DNA of 64,000 nt from an uncultured Bacilli bacterium (lineage in GTDB: Bacteria; Bacillota_I; Bacilli_A; RF39; UBA660). The notes beneath the pieces are model-generated. The model made no database searches. It saw nothing but the letters and a program-made list of their open reading frames with translations, and was not told the DNA's origin. The translations under genes were made by a program, and so were the position numbers. The DNA lies in assembly GCA_934130545.1 (NCBI GenBank), contig CAKOYD010000001.1, positions 124,001 through 188,000 of the forward strand. Reading direction: 5' to 3'. Positions 9,130-17,881 of the stretch are shown here, one piece after another; positions within the stretch are counted from its first letter, which is position 1; every line of letters starts with the position of its first letter.

Positions 9130-10202
9130 TTAAATATTTTTCTCCATATTTGTTTAAAGAAACTAGGTTTAGTATTTAGTGTTTTTTCTATATAAATATC
9201 TTCTTTATATAAAATATCATTATTCATAGATATTTCAATATATCCTACTTTATCTCCACTATTATAACTATTTAATTTTTCTAATTTTATTTTAGATATT
9301 AATGCTCCTGTTTCATCTTTTTTTAGTGGTAAATAAACATTATTTTTAATATAGAAATCTCCTATATAGAAGGTATCTCCAACAATATTAAACTTCTTTT
9401 TATTTAATACTTTATATGATGAATAATTATTTTTAGCATATTCATATAGGTCCAAGTGAGTATTCCAGTCATCACTATCTTTAATTGTTACTACGATTAG
9501 ATTCATATCGTCAATAGTAGCAGTACTTACAAGGGTTCTTTTGGCTTTTTCAGTATAACCTGTTTTGCCTCCTGTTATAAAGTTATATTTTAGTAGTTTG
9601 TTTTTATTGGTCCATGAATAAGTTTTATAGTTAGTTTTAACGATGTGTTTTTTGGTTCCAACTATTTTTTGATATTCATCATATTGCATAGCATATCTTG
9701 TTAATAAAGCCATATCATAGGCCGTTGAATAATTACCGGTAGTATCGTTATCTAGACCACTACTATTAGTAAATATGGTGTTTTTCATACCTATTTCTTT
9801 GGCTTTGTTATTCATAAGGACGGCGAAGTCTTCTTCAGTACCTGCTAGATATGAGGCAATCATTACGGCGGCATCATTACCACTTCTAAGCATTAGGCCA
9901 TATAACATATCTCTTAAGGTCATTTCCTCCCCTACTTCAATATAAATACCTGAGCCATAAGCCTTTTTTATTGATTCATCGACAGTTATAACTTCATCTA
10001 GTTTATTTGATTCAATAGCAAGTAAACAAGTCATTATTTTGGTAATGGATGCGATTAGGCGTGGAGAGTTGGCATTTTTGGAGGATAGTACTCGACCGGT
10101 TGTTTGGTCCATTAAGACATATTCATAAGCTGAAGAAGTACTTGCATTTACTTTTGATATAAAAGATAGACATATTAATATCGTTAATAATATTTTTTTC
10201 AA
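9126..10202 (-). CDS. dacF: D-alanyl-D-alanine carboxypeptidase, DacF type
   Basis: A penicillin-binding carboxypeptidase that trims the terminal D-Ala from peptidoglycan stem peptides. It has a signal peptide (residues 1-20, cleavage near VNA-STSS), the SxxK motif in ASITKIM, SGN in RSGNDAAV, and KTG in GGKTGYTE, followed by a PBP5-type C-terminal domain and a basic amphipathic tail. The start is a TTG with a TAGGTGAT ribosome-binding site. Being first in an operon with spmA and spmB, it is most likely the sporulation enzyme DacF rather than the vegetative DacA. Confidence 0.92.
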   Translation of the reverse strand: MKKILLTILICLSFISKVNASTSSAYEYVLMDQTTGRVLSSKNANSPRLIASITKIMTCLLAIESNKLDEVITVDESIKKAYGSGIYIEVGEEMTLRDMLYGLMLRSGNDAAVMIASYLAGTEEDFAVLMNNKAKEIGMKNTIFTNSSGLDNDTTGNYSTAYDMALLTRYAMQYDEYQKIVGTKKHIVKTNYKTYSWTNKNKLLKYNFITGGKTGYTEKAKRTLVSTATIDDMNLIVVTIKDSDDWNTHLDLYEYAKNNYSSYKVLNKKKFNIVGDTFYIGDFYIKNNVYLPLKKDETGALISKIKLEKLNSYNSGDKVGYIEISMNNDILYKEDIYIEKTLNTKPSFFKQIWRKIFK

Positions 10203-10227
10203 GTAGTATCACCTACATCAGTATATG

Positions 10228-10250
10228 AAAAAAAGACTGTAGTTAGTCCT
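10228..10250 (-). terminator. Terminator, copy 1 of a repeated GGACT hairpin
   Basis: On the minus strand a GGACTAACTACAGTC hairpin is followed by a run of T residues (10228-10234). The stop codon of the phosphotransferase-fold gene lies inside the stem. Close copies stand at 11293-11318 and 12011-12035. Confidence 0.75.
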
Positions 10251-11262
10251 TAATAATGATGTTTTCCATTAAAGTATTAGATATTTGATTAGCATTATCA
10301 AATAGGTATCGACATAATTTCGTTCTAAAATAAGCAAATTCTAATAAATCGATTTTGGTATTATCTCGGAGATATTGCTTATATCCATAAGTACTTGTAA
10401 GAAGTTGAATTAAGTATAAATATGACATATATTTTAGATCATAATTATTTAATTGAACATAGTTTGCAAAACATTTTACGTATTGGGTTAAATTATTAAC
10501 CTCTAGTATTCCATCTTTGGCCTTTTCATCTATATAACTATATGATCTTATTACTTCCCATACTATTGACATTTTACAGGCGGATACAAAATCAATAATT
10601 GCATTAATTTTATCATTTTTATATATAAATTGTAAGACACTATAGTCACCATGAGTATTCATAATCGTTAATTTATCTGTATTCCTTAAATCAATATTGT
10701 CTTTAATGTATTTTAGCATGGAAATTTTGTCTGTTAAATCTTTATATATTTGAGGATAATTATTCTCTGTAATTTTATTTAATAACTCTTGATGATTTGT
10801 TATACTTTCATCTAATGTTTTCTTAGTATATGACATGTCACAATATGGTAATGTAATTTTTAATGTATCTAGACTTTTTACTATTTTTCCTAAATATTGA
10901 GCAGATTCCATAACTTGTTCTTTAGTGCCAGTGTTAGATTCTATTGGATATCCATCTATATATTTTTGAATTATTATAACTCTATTTTTATATGTATAAT
11001 TGTATTCTCCAGATTTTGTTTTTAAATATTCAGGTACAGGAATGTTGTCTTTTTTTAAATGATTAATTATAATTACTTCTTTATCTATTTCTTCTTTTGT
11101 ATATTTAGATTGGAATTCTTTAAGAACATATTGATTATTATTTAGTACATATATATTAGCACTTCCGCGATTTAACTTTTCTATTTTATTGATGTCTATA
11201 CCATAAATACTTTTTGCAATATCTACTATAATTTCGTTTGTAAGCATGGTTTTCTCTAACAT
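10243..11262 (-). CDS. aminoglycoside phosphotransferase/CotS-fold protein
   Basis: A kinase-fold protein of 339 residues from the ATG at 11262, which has an AAAGGAG ribosome-binding site and a TATAAT box just upstream; an in-frame start ten codons earlier lies over that promoter. The Brenner-type motif is THGDYSVLQF, where the metal-binding Asn expected five residues after the catalytic Asp is Gln, followed by IDFVSA with the second metal-binding Asp. The fold matches choline/aminoglycoside kinases and the spore coat protein CotS. Next to a sporulation operon a CotS-like role is plausible, but a small-molecule kinase cannot be excluded. The Gln substitution may reduce or alter activity. Confidence 0.6.
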   Translation of the reverse strand: MLEKTMLTNEIIVDIAKSIYGIDINKIEKLNRGSANIYVLNNNQYVLKEFQSKYTKEEIDKEVIIINHLKKDNIPVPEYLKTKSGEYNYTYKNRVIIIQKYIDGYPIESNTGTKEQVMESAQYLGKIVKSLDTLKITLPYCDMSYTKKTLDESITNHQELLNKITENNYPQIYKDLTDKISMLKYIKDNIDLRNTDKLTIMNTHGDYSVLQFIYKNDKINAIIDFVSACKMSIVWEVIRSYSYIDEKAKDGILEVNNLTQYVKCFANYVQLNNYDLKYMSYLYLIQLLTSTYGYKQYLRDNTKIDLLEFAYFRTKLCRYLFDNANQISNTLMENIIIKD

Positions 11263-11292
11263 ATTTATTTCTCCTTTGCTTATATTATACAC

Positions 11293-11318
11293 TAAAAAAG
11301 GACTGTGGTTAGTCCTAA
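11293..11318 (-). terminator. Terminator, copy 2 of a repeated GGACT hairpin
   Basis: On the minus strand AGGACTAACCACAGTCCT forms a 6-bp stem followed by six T residues. It sits 16 bases past the toxin stop codon. The hairpin and its flank closely match copies at 10228-10250 and 12011-12035. Confidence 0.8.
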
Positions 11319-11333
11319 ATAATAATATAAGTT

Positions 11334-11639
11334 TTAAAATAAATCTGAATGACTACCTGTAGCTACAAGAATTAAAATTAGTTGATTATTCACATATTGA
11401 TAGACTAATAGCCAATCCGGTTCAATATGACACTCACGACAATTTTTATAATTCTTACTATCATTCAACATATGGTCTTTATATTTTTCATGTAATTCTA
11501 AGCCATTGGCTAATCTATTAACTATATGTTTAAGTTTTTCAGTATCCTTACCTTGCTTTTTTATCTTCTTATAATTTCTTTTAAATTCATTAGTATATTT
11601 AATTTGATACTTAACTTTTGTCAATAAATTAATCGCCAT
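11334..11639 (-). CDS. yafQ: type II toxin, YafQ/RelE family mRNA interferase
   Basis: A 101-residue ribosome-dependent ribonuclease toxin of the YafQ branch of RelE. The basic region TNEFKRNYKKIKKQGKD, the LxDSKxYKxCRECHIEPDWLLVY core, and the C-terminal GSHSDLF carrying the catalytic histidine are all typical of the family. The start overlaps the antitoxin stop by eleven bases, so the pair is translationally coupled. Length agrees with the family's 90-100 residues, so the toxin appears intact. Confidence 0.92.
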   Translation of the reverse strand: MAINLLTKVKYQIKYTNEFKRNYKKIKKQGKDTEKLKHIVNRLANGLELHEKYKDHMLNDSKNYKNCRECHIEPDWLLVYQYVNNQLILILVATGSHSDLF

Positions 11640-11922
11640 TATCTAGTTCCTCAAATAATTCTTCAACTGAATTATATGATTTATATTTGTCAGGATGTTG
11701 CATCATATAGTCAACTTCTTTTAAGGCTCTTTGTAATTCTTTACTTTGTTTAGATTCTTCAATTTTAAATGGAATACTAGAGGTTTTAACACATTTAGTC
11801 AAAAACATATTTATAGCAGTACTCATATTTAATCCTAAACTTTTAAATAATAAATCACTTTCTTGCTTAAGAGTAGAATCTACTCTTATGTTTAAGTTTG
11901 TTGTATTAGGAATACTATTCAT
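11629..11922 (-). CDS. dinJ: type II antitoxin, RelB/DinJ family
   Basis: A 97-residue antitoxin with an N-terminal ribbon-helix-helix (TTNLNIRVDSTLKQESDLLF then SLGLNMSTAINMFL, the DinJ signature) and a polar acidic C-terminal half that should wrap the toxin. The ATG at 11922 has a GAGGGA ribosome-binding site and is preferred to a start five codons upstream. It should repress its own promoter, in the 130 bases upstream, together with the toxin at 11334-11639. Confidence 0.92.
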   Translation of the reverse strand: MNSIPNTTNLNIRVDSTLKQESDLLFKSLGLNMSTAINMFLTKCVKTSSIPFKIEESKQSKELQRALKEVDYMMQHPDKYKSYNSVEELFEELDNGD

Positions 11923-12010
11923 GCTATCCCTCCTCATAATATAATTTTATTCTATTTTTTAATATTTGTCAACACATTTTCATTACGTTGTCATTATTTT
12001 TAAATATATA

Positions 12011-12035
12011 AAAAGGACTGTAGTTAGCCCTAAAT
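12011..12035 (-). terminator. Terminator, copy 3 of a repeated GGACT hairpin
   Basis: On the minus strand a GGGCTAACTACAGTCCTTTT hairpin stands 40 bases past the dxs stop codon. It is the third copy of the sequence at 10228-10250 and 11293-11318, with one G-T pair. Confidence 0.65.
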
Positions 12036-12073
12036 AATATTTATATATATTTTTCAATAACTCATATATTAAT

Positions 12074-13951
12074 CTATAGTTCAGAATTTTTATTTATATC
12101 TTTTAGTGTTTTCTTAATATATTTTATGATATTTTCTTTAGTTATACCGTACTTTTCTCGTAATTCTTGAACGCTTCCATGTTCAATAAAGTTGTCCGGG
12201 AATGCATAAGATTTTATTTTAGTATTAATACTACTATCCACTAATAATTCTTTAATGCTAGATGAAAGTCCTCCAATTATGGTGTTATCTTCAATAGTAA
12301 TAACTAGTTTTGTTTTGATAATTGATTTTTTAATAGCACTTGTATCTAGTGGTTTTATAAATCTAGTGTTTATTAGATCACAGCTTATATTATATTTTTT
12401 TAGTTCGTTTACTATTTCCATACCTAGTGATGTCATATTACCTATAGTAATTATGCTTACTTCAGTACCGGTATTTAATATTTCTGATTTACCTAGAGTT
12501 ATTTTTTGATGTTTTGTAAACTTGATTTTAGATTCACTACCTCGTGGATACCTGATTACTACTGGTTTATTAAGTGTTATGGCATAGTCCATCATTTGTT
12601 CTAGTTCAATAAAATCTTTAGGAGCCATAATAGTAAGATTAGGGATTAATTTGAAGAATGATAAATCGTACAAGCCTTGATGAGTTTCACCATCATTACC
12701 AACTAAACCCGCTCGATCAACGCACATAATTACCGGGAGATTCTGCATACAAATATCATGAATTACTTGGTCATACCCTCTTTGATAAAATGATGAATAA
12801 ATACTTACAAAGGGAATCATACCTTCTTTAGCAAGACCGGATGCAAATGTTAGGGCATGTTGTTCCGCTATACCGACATCAAAAAATCTATTAGGATAAT
12901 TGTTAGCAAAATCTTTTAGACCAGTGCCATCTTTCATAGCAGCAGTAATTGCTACTATTTTATCGTTATCTTTAGCCATACTAACTAACTTATCGCCAAA
13001 TACTTTAGAGTAATCTTTTTGCTTTTCTTTTATAGGTAAGCCAGTTTTTAAATCAAAACTACTTGTACTATGAAATTTATCGGGATTTTGTTCAGCATTT
13101 TCATAACCTTTGCCTTTTTTAGTTATAATATGAATTAGTATTGGTTCTTCTAGTTCTTTGGCTTCACTTAATATTTCTTCTATTTCTTCAATATTATGGC
13201 CATCTATTGGGCCTAGATATTTAAAACCTATTTCTTCAAAATACATACCTGGTATTATTAACTGTTTAATAGCATCTTTAAACTTACTAACAATAGTAGC
13301 TGTTTTATTACCTATTATGGGAATACTTTTAATTCTTTTCTTCCACTTATCATTAGATTTATTATATTTCTTTTTACTTCTTAATTTGGTTAATATTTCA
13401 TTTATACCACCTATATTTTTAGAAATACTCATTTCATTATCATTTAAGATAACTATTAGGTTTGTTTTTGATGACCCGGCATGATTTAAGGCTTCTAGGG
13501 CCATTCCTCCAGTTAGAGCACCATCACCAATAACGGCGACAACTGAATACTTTTCTTTTTTTAAGTCTCGTGCTTTGGCTATTCCTAAGGCTGCTGATAT
13601 CGATGTGCTACTATGTCCGGTATTAAAACAATCAGTTGGTGATTCACTAGTTTTGGGAAATCCGGCAATGCCATTCATTTTTCTTAAAGTTTTTATACTA
13701 TCTTTTCTTCCATTAATTATTTTATGAACATATGATTGATGACCAACATCCCATATAATTTTATCTTTATTAGGATCAAAGACACTTTCTAGAGCAATAG
13801 TTAGTTCTACTACACCTAAGTTGGATGCTAAGTGTCCACCATTTTTTGAGACAATATCTAATATATATTTTCTTATATCATCAGCTAAGAGATATTTTTC
13901 TTCGATATTTAATTTTTTCAAATCATCGGCGTTATTAATTTTATCTAACAT
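12074..13951 (-). CDS. dxs: 1-deoxy-D-xylulose-5-phosphate synthase
   Basis: A thiamine-diphosphate enzyme that condenses pyruvate and glyceraldehyde-3-phosphate in the first step of the MEP isoprenoid pathway. The protein is 625 residues from the ATG at 13951; a TTG 18 codons upstream extends the frame but would add a non-conserved stretch. Visible motifs are the WDVGHQSYVHK N terminus, the thiamine-binding GDGALTGGMALEALNHAG, the transketolase pyrimidine-domain FDVGIAEQHALTFA, and RAGLVGNDGETHQGLYD. It follows clpC closely (about 60 bases) and may be cotranscribed. Presence of dxs indicates isoprenoids come from MEP rather than mevalonate. Confidence 0.96.
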   Translation of the reverse strand: MLDKINNADDLKKLNIEEKYLLADDIRKYILDIVSKNGGHLASNLGVVELTIALESVFDPNKDKIIWDVGHQSYVHKIINGRKDSIKTLRKMNGIAGFPKTSESPTDCFNTGHSSTSISAALGIAKARDLKKEKYSVVAVIGDGALTGGMALEALNHAGSSKTNLIVILNDNEMSISKNIGGINEILTKLRSKKKYNKSNDKWKKRIKSIPIIGNKTATIVSKFKDAIKQLIIPGMYFEEIGFKYLGPIDGHNIEEIEEILSEAKELEEPILIHIITKKGKGYENAEQNPDKFHSTSSFDLKTGLPIKEKQKDYSKVFGDKLVSMAKDNDKIVAITAAMKDGTGLKDFANNYPNRFFDVGIAEQHALTFASGLAKEGMIPFVSIYSSFYQRGYDQVIHDICMQNLPVIMCVDRAGLVGNDGETHQGLYDLSFFKLIPNLTIMAPKDFIELEQMMDYAITLNKPVVIRYPRGSESKIKFTKHQKITLGKSEILNTGTEVSIITIGNMTSLGMEIVNELKKYNISCDLINTRFIKPLDTSAIKKSIIKTKLVITIEDNTIIGGLSSSIKELLVDSSINTKIKSYAFPDNFIEHGSVQELREKYGITKENIIKYIKKTLKDINKNSEL

Positions 13952-14010
13952 AATTACTTCCTTCTTTAGATATCTATTATAACATGCATAAAGAGTAATT
14001 AGCAAAGAAA

Positions 14011-16299
14011 TTAAATATTTACTACTTTATTAGAGGTAATAGTAATACTATCCTTTTCATTAATAATAGCATCAACTACTTTATTTTCAACAATATTACT
14101 TAGTACTTTATTTACTTTTCTAGCACCAAACTCATGATAATTACATTTATTTATTACTTCTTCTAAGACACTATTATCAATATTTATAGTAATATTATTA
14201 TATTTATTTTTTATATAGTCTATTCTATTATTAATTATGTCTATTAAGTTATCTTTATTTAAGTTATTGAAGGTTATAATATTATCAATTCGGTTAATAA
14301 ATGATGGTGGAAAAACAGTTTTTAGAGAGGAGATGACTTCATCTTCTTTATTCTGATTAAATCCTACTTTAATTTCTTCAAATCCGACATTTGAGGTCAT
14401 GACAATTGTTATGTGGTCAAATCTTATGACATTACCTTGATTATCTTTTATTTTACCTTCGTCTAATATTTGATAGAACAAGTTAATTACACTTGGGTGA
14501 GCTTTATCTATTTCATCTAGTAATAATATGGAGTTAGGTTTTTCTTTAATGAGACCAAGAATGTTTTTGTCATCATATCCAACATAGCCAGGGTTAGAAC
14601 CTATTATTTTATTTATAGAGGTAGCATCAGAATATTCAGACATATCTAGACGAATAAAATTAGATTCTCCTAAAAAACTTTTAGCATAATTTTTAGCCAT
14701 TAAGGTTTTACCGACACCAGTTGGTCCAATAAATAGTAGTGAATAACATTTGTTATCCTTATAGCCTAGTTTTATTCTTTTAGTAATACTTATTAGTTCT
14801 TTAATAGCATTATCTTGGCCAATAATTGTTTTACTTAGACTGTCTTCAATAGTTTTTATACTTTTTACTGAGTCAGATAATACTTCATACATAGGGATAG
14901 AACAACGGTTATTAATAACACTAGCTATATCATTTATTGATACTTCTTTACTGTTGGTAGTAGTTAGTTCTAAACTATTTAATTTATTTAATACTTCATT
15001 TTCTTTTTGACGATAGTAATAAGCCTTTTTAATATCATTATCTAGTATATATGTTTTTTTCTTATCTCTTATATCATTTAATTCTTTTTGTAATTTGCTT
15101 GCTTCTTCGTTAGTATTATTTTGTAGACTTACTTTCGAGCAGACTTCATCCATAATATCTAGTTCTTTGTCAGGACGATTGCGGTCATAGATATATTTTT
15201 CTGATAAAGCAATAATTGAATCTATTACACTATCATTCATACTTACTTTATGATATTTTTCATAGAGAGGTTTTAGTTTTAATAAGATATTTTTAGTGTC
15301 AGAAATTGATGGTTCTTCCACAAAGATTTTTTGAAATCTTCTTTCTAAAGCACCGTCTTTTTCGATATATTTATGATATTCGGCAGTGGTAGTAGCCCCT
15401 ATTATTCTTATTTTACCACGAGCAAGGGCCGGTTTTAAAATATTTGATGCATCGATAGCGCCTTCCGCTCCACCAGCTCCTATAAGAGTGTGTATTTCAT
15501 CAATAAATAGAATTATATCATTATCATTTTCAACTTCTTTAATGAGTTTTTTCATGCGGTCTTCAAACTCACCACGATATTTAGTGCCGGCAACTAGAGA
15601 GGCCATGTCGATAGAAATTATTTTTTTACCATTTAATATTCCGGCTTCATTACGAGCAATTAATCTGGATAATTCTTCAACAATAGCAGTCTTACCAACA
15701 CCAGGCAAGCCTATTAATAATGGGTTGTTTTTACATCTTCGGCATAATATTTCTAAAACTCTTTGGACTTCTTTTTCTCTACCAATAACGGGGTCCAATA
15801 AATTGTTTTTAGCTTTCTCAGTTAAATCTATTCCTAAATCTTCGGCTAATATTTTTTTCTTCTTCTTTCTTTTTTTGATTAATTTACTAGCAAATTCTTC
15901 ATACATAGATTCAACATCTAGATCCATCGAGATAAATATTCTGATGGCTATCCCTTCTCCTTCTTCCAAAAGAGAAGAAAATAAGTGATATGGTGTTACC
16001 TCCCCATTATTGTTATCTTTGCTATCTAAGATAGCATTTTCTATTACTTTTCTTAGTAATGGGGTATATAAGAATATTTCACTTTTCTTACTACCCATTC
16101 CTATTATATTTATTATTTGTTCTTTAAATTTATCATAGGTTAATCCGTATTCTTTTAATCTTGTTGATAATTCACTATTAGTGTGTAATGTGGCTAATAC
16201 TAAGTGTTCTGTTCCAATATATGGATGATTTAAATCTAACATTTCTAATTTGGCTTTTACTAAAATATTTTGAGCTTCTTCATTAAAATTACCTATCAT
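14011..16299 (-). CDS. clpC: ClpC-type AAA+ unfoldase
   Basis: A hexameric ATPase that unfolds substrates for ClpP. The 762 residues hold an N-terminal Clp_N repeat domain (about 1-140), a first AAA domain with Walker A GLPGVGKT and Walker B ILFIDEIHT, a UVR-like linker (about 420-450), and a second AAA domain with GPTGVGKT and SILLLDEIDKAH. It is shorter than Bacillus ClpC (about 810) but keeps all modules. No mcsA/mcsB/ctsR genes accompany it here, unlike the Bacillus operon, so its control may differ. The partner clpP is at 46-615. Confidence 0.93.
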   Translation of the reverse strand: MIGNFNEEAQNILVKAKLEMLDLNHPYIGTEHLVLATLHTNSELSTRLKEYGLTYDKFKEQIINIIGMGSKKSEIFLYTPLLRKVIENAILDSKDNNNGEVTPYHLFSSLLEEGEGIAIRIFISMDLDVESMYEEFASKLIKKRKKKKKILAEDLGIDLTEKAKNNLLDPVIGREKEVQRVLEILCRRCKNNPLLIGLPGVGKTAIVEELSRLIARNEAGILNGKKIISIDMASLVAGTKYRGEFEDRMKKLIKEVENDNDIILFIDEIHTLIGAGGAEGAIDASNILKPALARGKIRIIGATTTAEYHKYIEKDGALERRFQKIFVEEPSISDTKNILLKLKPLYEKYHKVSMNDSVIDSIIALSEKYIYDRNRPDKELDIMDEVCSKVSLQNNTNEEASKLQKELNDIRDKKKTYILDNDIKKAYYYRQKENEVLNKLNSLELTTTNSKEVSINDIASVINNRCSIPMYEVLSDSVKSIKTIEDSLSKTIIGQDNAIKELISITKRIKLGYKDNKCYSLLFIGPTGVGKTLMAKNYAKSFLGESNFIRLDMSEYSDATSINKIIGSNPGYVGYDDKNILGLIKEKPNSILLLDEIDKAHPSVINLFYQILDEGKIKDNQGNVIRFDHITIVMTSNVGFEEIKVGFNQNKEDEVISSLKTVFPPSFINRIDNIITFNNLNKDNLIDIINNRIDYIKNKYNNITINIDNSVLEEVINKCNYHEFGARKVNKVLSNIVENKVVDAIINEKDSITITSNKVVNI

Positions 16300-16387
16300 A
16301 TACTACTCCTTTCATATTATATTCTATGTATATAATGGGTAATTTTATTTATTTTTAAACTTCTAAATATCTACATTTTATATAAAT

Positions 16388-16416
16388 TAAAAAAATATCA
16401 GCATTATACTGATATT
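16388..16416 (-). terminator. Terminator after rpe
   Basis: An 8-bp stem AATATCAG/CTGATATT (16394-16401 with 16409-16416) is followed on the minus strand by a T run. It overlaps the rpe stop and closes the rlmN-stp-prkC-rsgA-rpe operon. Confidence 0.85.
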
Positions 16417-17030
16417 AAATTATTTATTCTATTAAGATAGTCATCACTTTTAGTAATATAAGATCCAACGACAATTGTATCTATTCCACTATCTTTTATT
16501 AAATCAACATTAGTGTTATTAACACCGCCATCAATTTCTAGAGATAAATTATTATTTATTTTTTTGATATATTCTGCTCTACTTAGGGTGTTCGGCATAA
16601 ATTCTTGGCCACCTTTGCCTGGGTTAACACTCATTATTAGGATACCTTCAACTTTATTTAGATACGGGTATAATAATTCAACGTTAGTGTTTGGGCTGAT
16701 AGCAAGTCTTGCTTGATAACCTAGAGAGTGAATTTTATCTATTAGATTATCGATATCTTTATTTATTTCAATATGAATAGTTATATTATTAATATTCATA
16801 TTATGTAGTTTTTCTATATAAATAATAGGGTCTTCTACCATTAGGTGAATATCTAGTTTTTTGTTGGATACGTTATTTATTTCTTTTATTTCTTCAATAG
16901 AAAATTTAGTATCAGGAACAAATAATCCGTCCATAACATCTATATGAATATAGTTAGTTTTTGTATTATTTAGCTTTTTTATATAATCTATTTTATTATC
17001 TGTTGATAAGATAGATACTGATAGTTTCAT
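16404..17030 (-). CDS. rpe: ribulose-phosphate 3-epimerase
   Basis: A TIM-barrel enzyme interconverting ribulose-5-phosphate and xylulose-5-phosphate in the pentose phosphate pathway. Motifs include KLSVSILSTD at the N terminus, YIHIDVMDGLFVPD with the catalytic Asp, the metal-binding DIHLMVEDP, MSVNPGKGGQEF, and EIDGGVNNTN before the phosphate-binding IVVGSYI. At 208 residues it is a little short of the usual 215-220. It is the last gene of the rlmN-stp-prkC-rsgA-rpe operon, nine bases after rsgA. Confidence 0.95.
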   Translation of the reverse strand: MKLSVSILSTDNKIDYIKKLNNTKTNYIHIDVMDGLFVPDTKFSIEEIKEINNVSNKKLDIHLMVEDPIIYIEKLHNMNINNITIHIEINKDIDNLIDKIHSLGYQARLAISPNTNVELLYPYLNKVEGILIMSVNPGKGGQEFMPNTLSRAEYIKKINNNLSLEIDGGVNNTNVDLIKDSGIDTIVVGSYITKSDDYLNRINNLISV

Positions 17031-17038
17031 TAAATCAC

Positions 17039-17872
17039 CTACTTATTATTAATAAATTTTTGATAATTTTTATAACGAGATGGTAATATTTCGTTTTTAT
17101 TTAATAATTCAATAACATGACAGCCTTCTTCTTTAGTATGAAGGCAATCACTATATTTACATAAATGAAGATTATTAAACATTTCAGGCATATTATCTCT
17201 TATATCTAGTTTAGTCATATTAGTAAAATCTATTTGAGAAAATCCTGGGGTATCAACAATTAATGATGTACCTACTTGATATAATTCAGTATGTCTTGTG
17301 GTGTGTTTACCTCTATTTAGGGCATATGATATATCATTAGTTTGTAGATTTAGACTGCTATCCAATTTATTTAGTAAACTAGATTTTCCCGCTCCACTTT
17401 GACCAGCAAAGGCTACTATTTTATTTTGCATTAATTCTTTTAATTTATCTAGTTCTGTATTAGTTATAACTGTATAGCCAATACTTTGATAATAACTAGT
17501 ATATTTATCTATTTCTTGTAATTCAACGGGTGTTAATAGGTCTAGTTTAGTTAAACATATTATTGGTGTAATATTGTTATAAGATATAATTGTTAGTAAT
17601 TTATCTAATAGATAAGTGTCAAAGTTAGGATTTTTAACACTAGTAACTACTAAGACAATATCAATATTAGCTACTTTAGGTCTTATTAATTCATTTTGAC
17701 GTGGTAATATTTTTTCAATATAATTGTCTTTTTCATTAAAGAGTACTTTATCTCCTACTAAGGGAGTCATTTTTGAATATTTTATTTTACCACTACATTT
17801 ACAGATATAATCTTGATTATTGGTTCTTACTGTATAGTCGTTACTGATATTTTTAACAATTATACCTTGCAT
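17039..17872 (-). CDS. rsgA: small ribosomal subunit GTPase RsgA
   Basis: A circularly permuted GTPase that acts in late 30S subunit maturation. An N-terminal OB-fold (about 1-65) is followed by the permuted GTPase domain with G4 CLTKLD, then G1 GQSGAGKSSLLN and G3 VDTPGF, and a C-terminal zinc motif with Cys-x4-Cys-x-His and a later Cys (CKYSDCLHTKEEGC). The 277-residue length is normal. It lies between prkC and rpe as in most Firmicutes. Confidence 0.96.
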   Translation of the reverse strand: MQGIIVKNISNDYTVRTNNQDYICKCSGKIKYSKMTPLVGDKVLFNEKDNYIEKILPRQNELIRPKVANIDIVLVVTSVKNPNFDTYLLDKLLTIISYNNITPIICLTKLDLLTPVELQEIDKYTSYYQSIGYTVITNTELDKLKELMQNKIVAFAGQSGAGKSSLLNKLDSSLNLQTNDISYALNRGKHTTRHTELYQVGTSLIVDTPGFSQIDFTNMTKLDIRDNMPEMFNNLHLCKYSDCLHTKEEGCHVIELLNKNEILPSRYKNYQKFINNK

Positions 17873-17881
17873 ATTACACTC

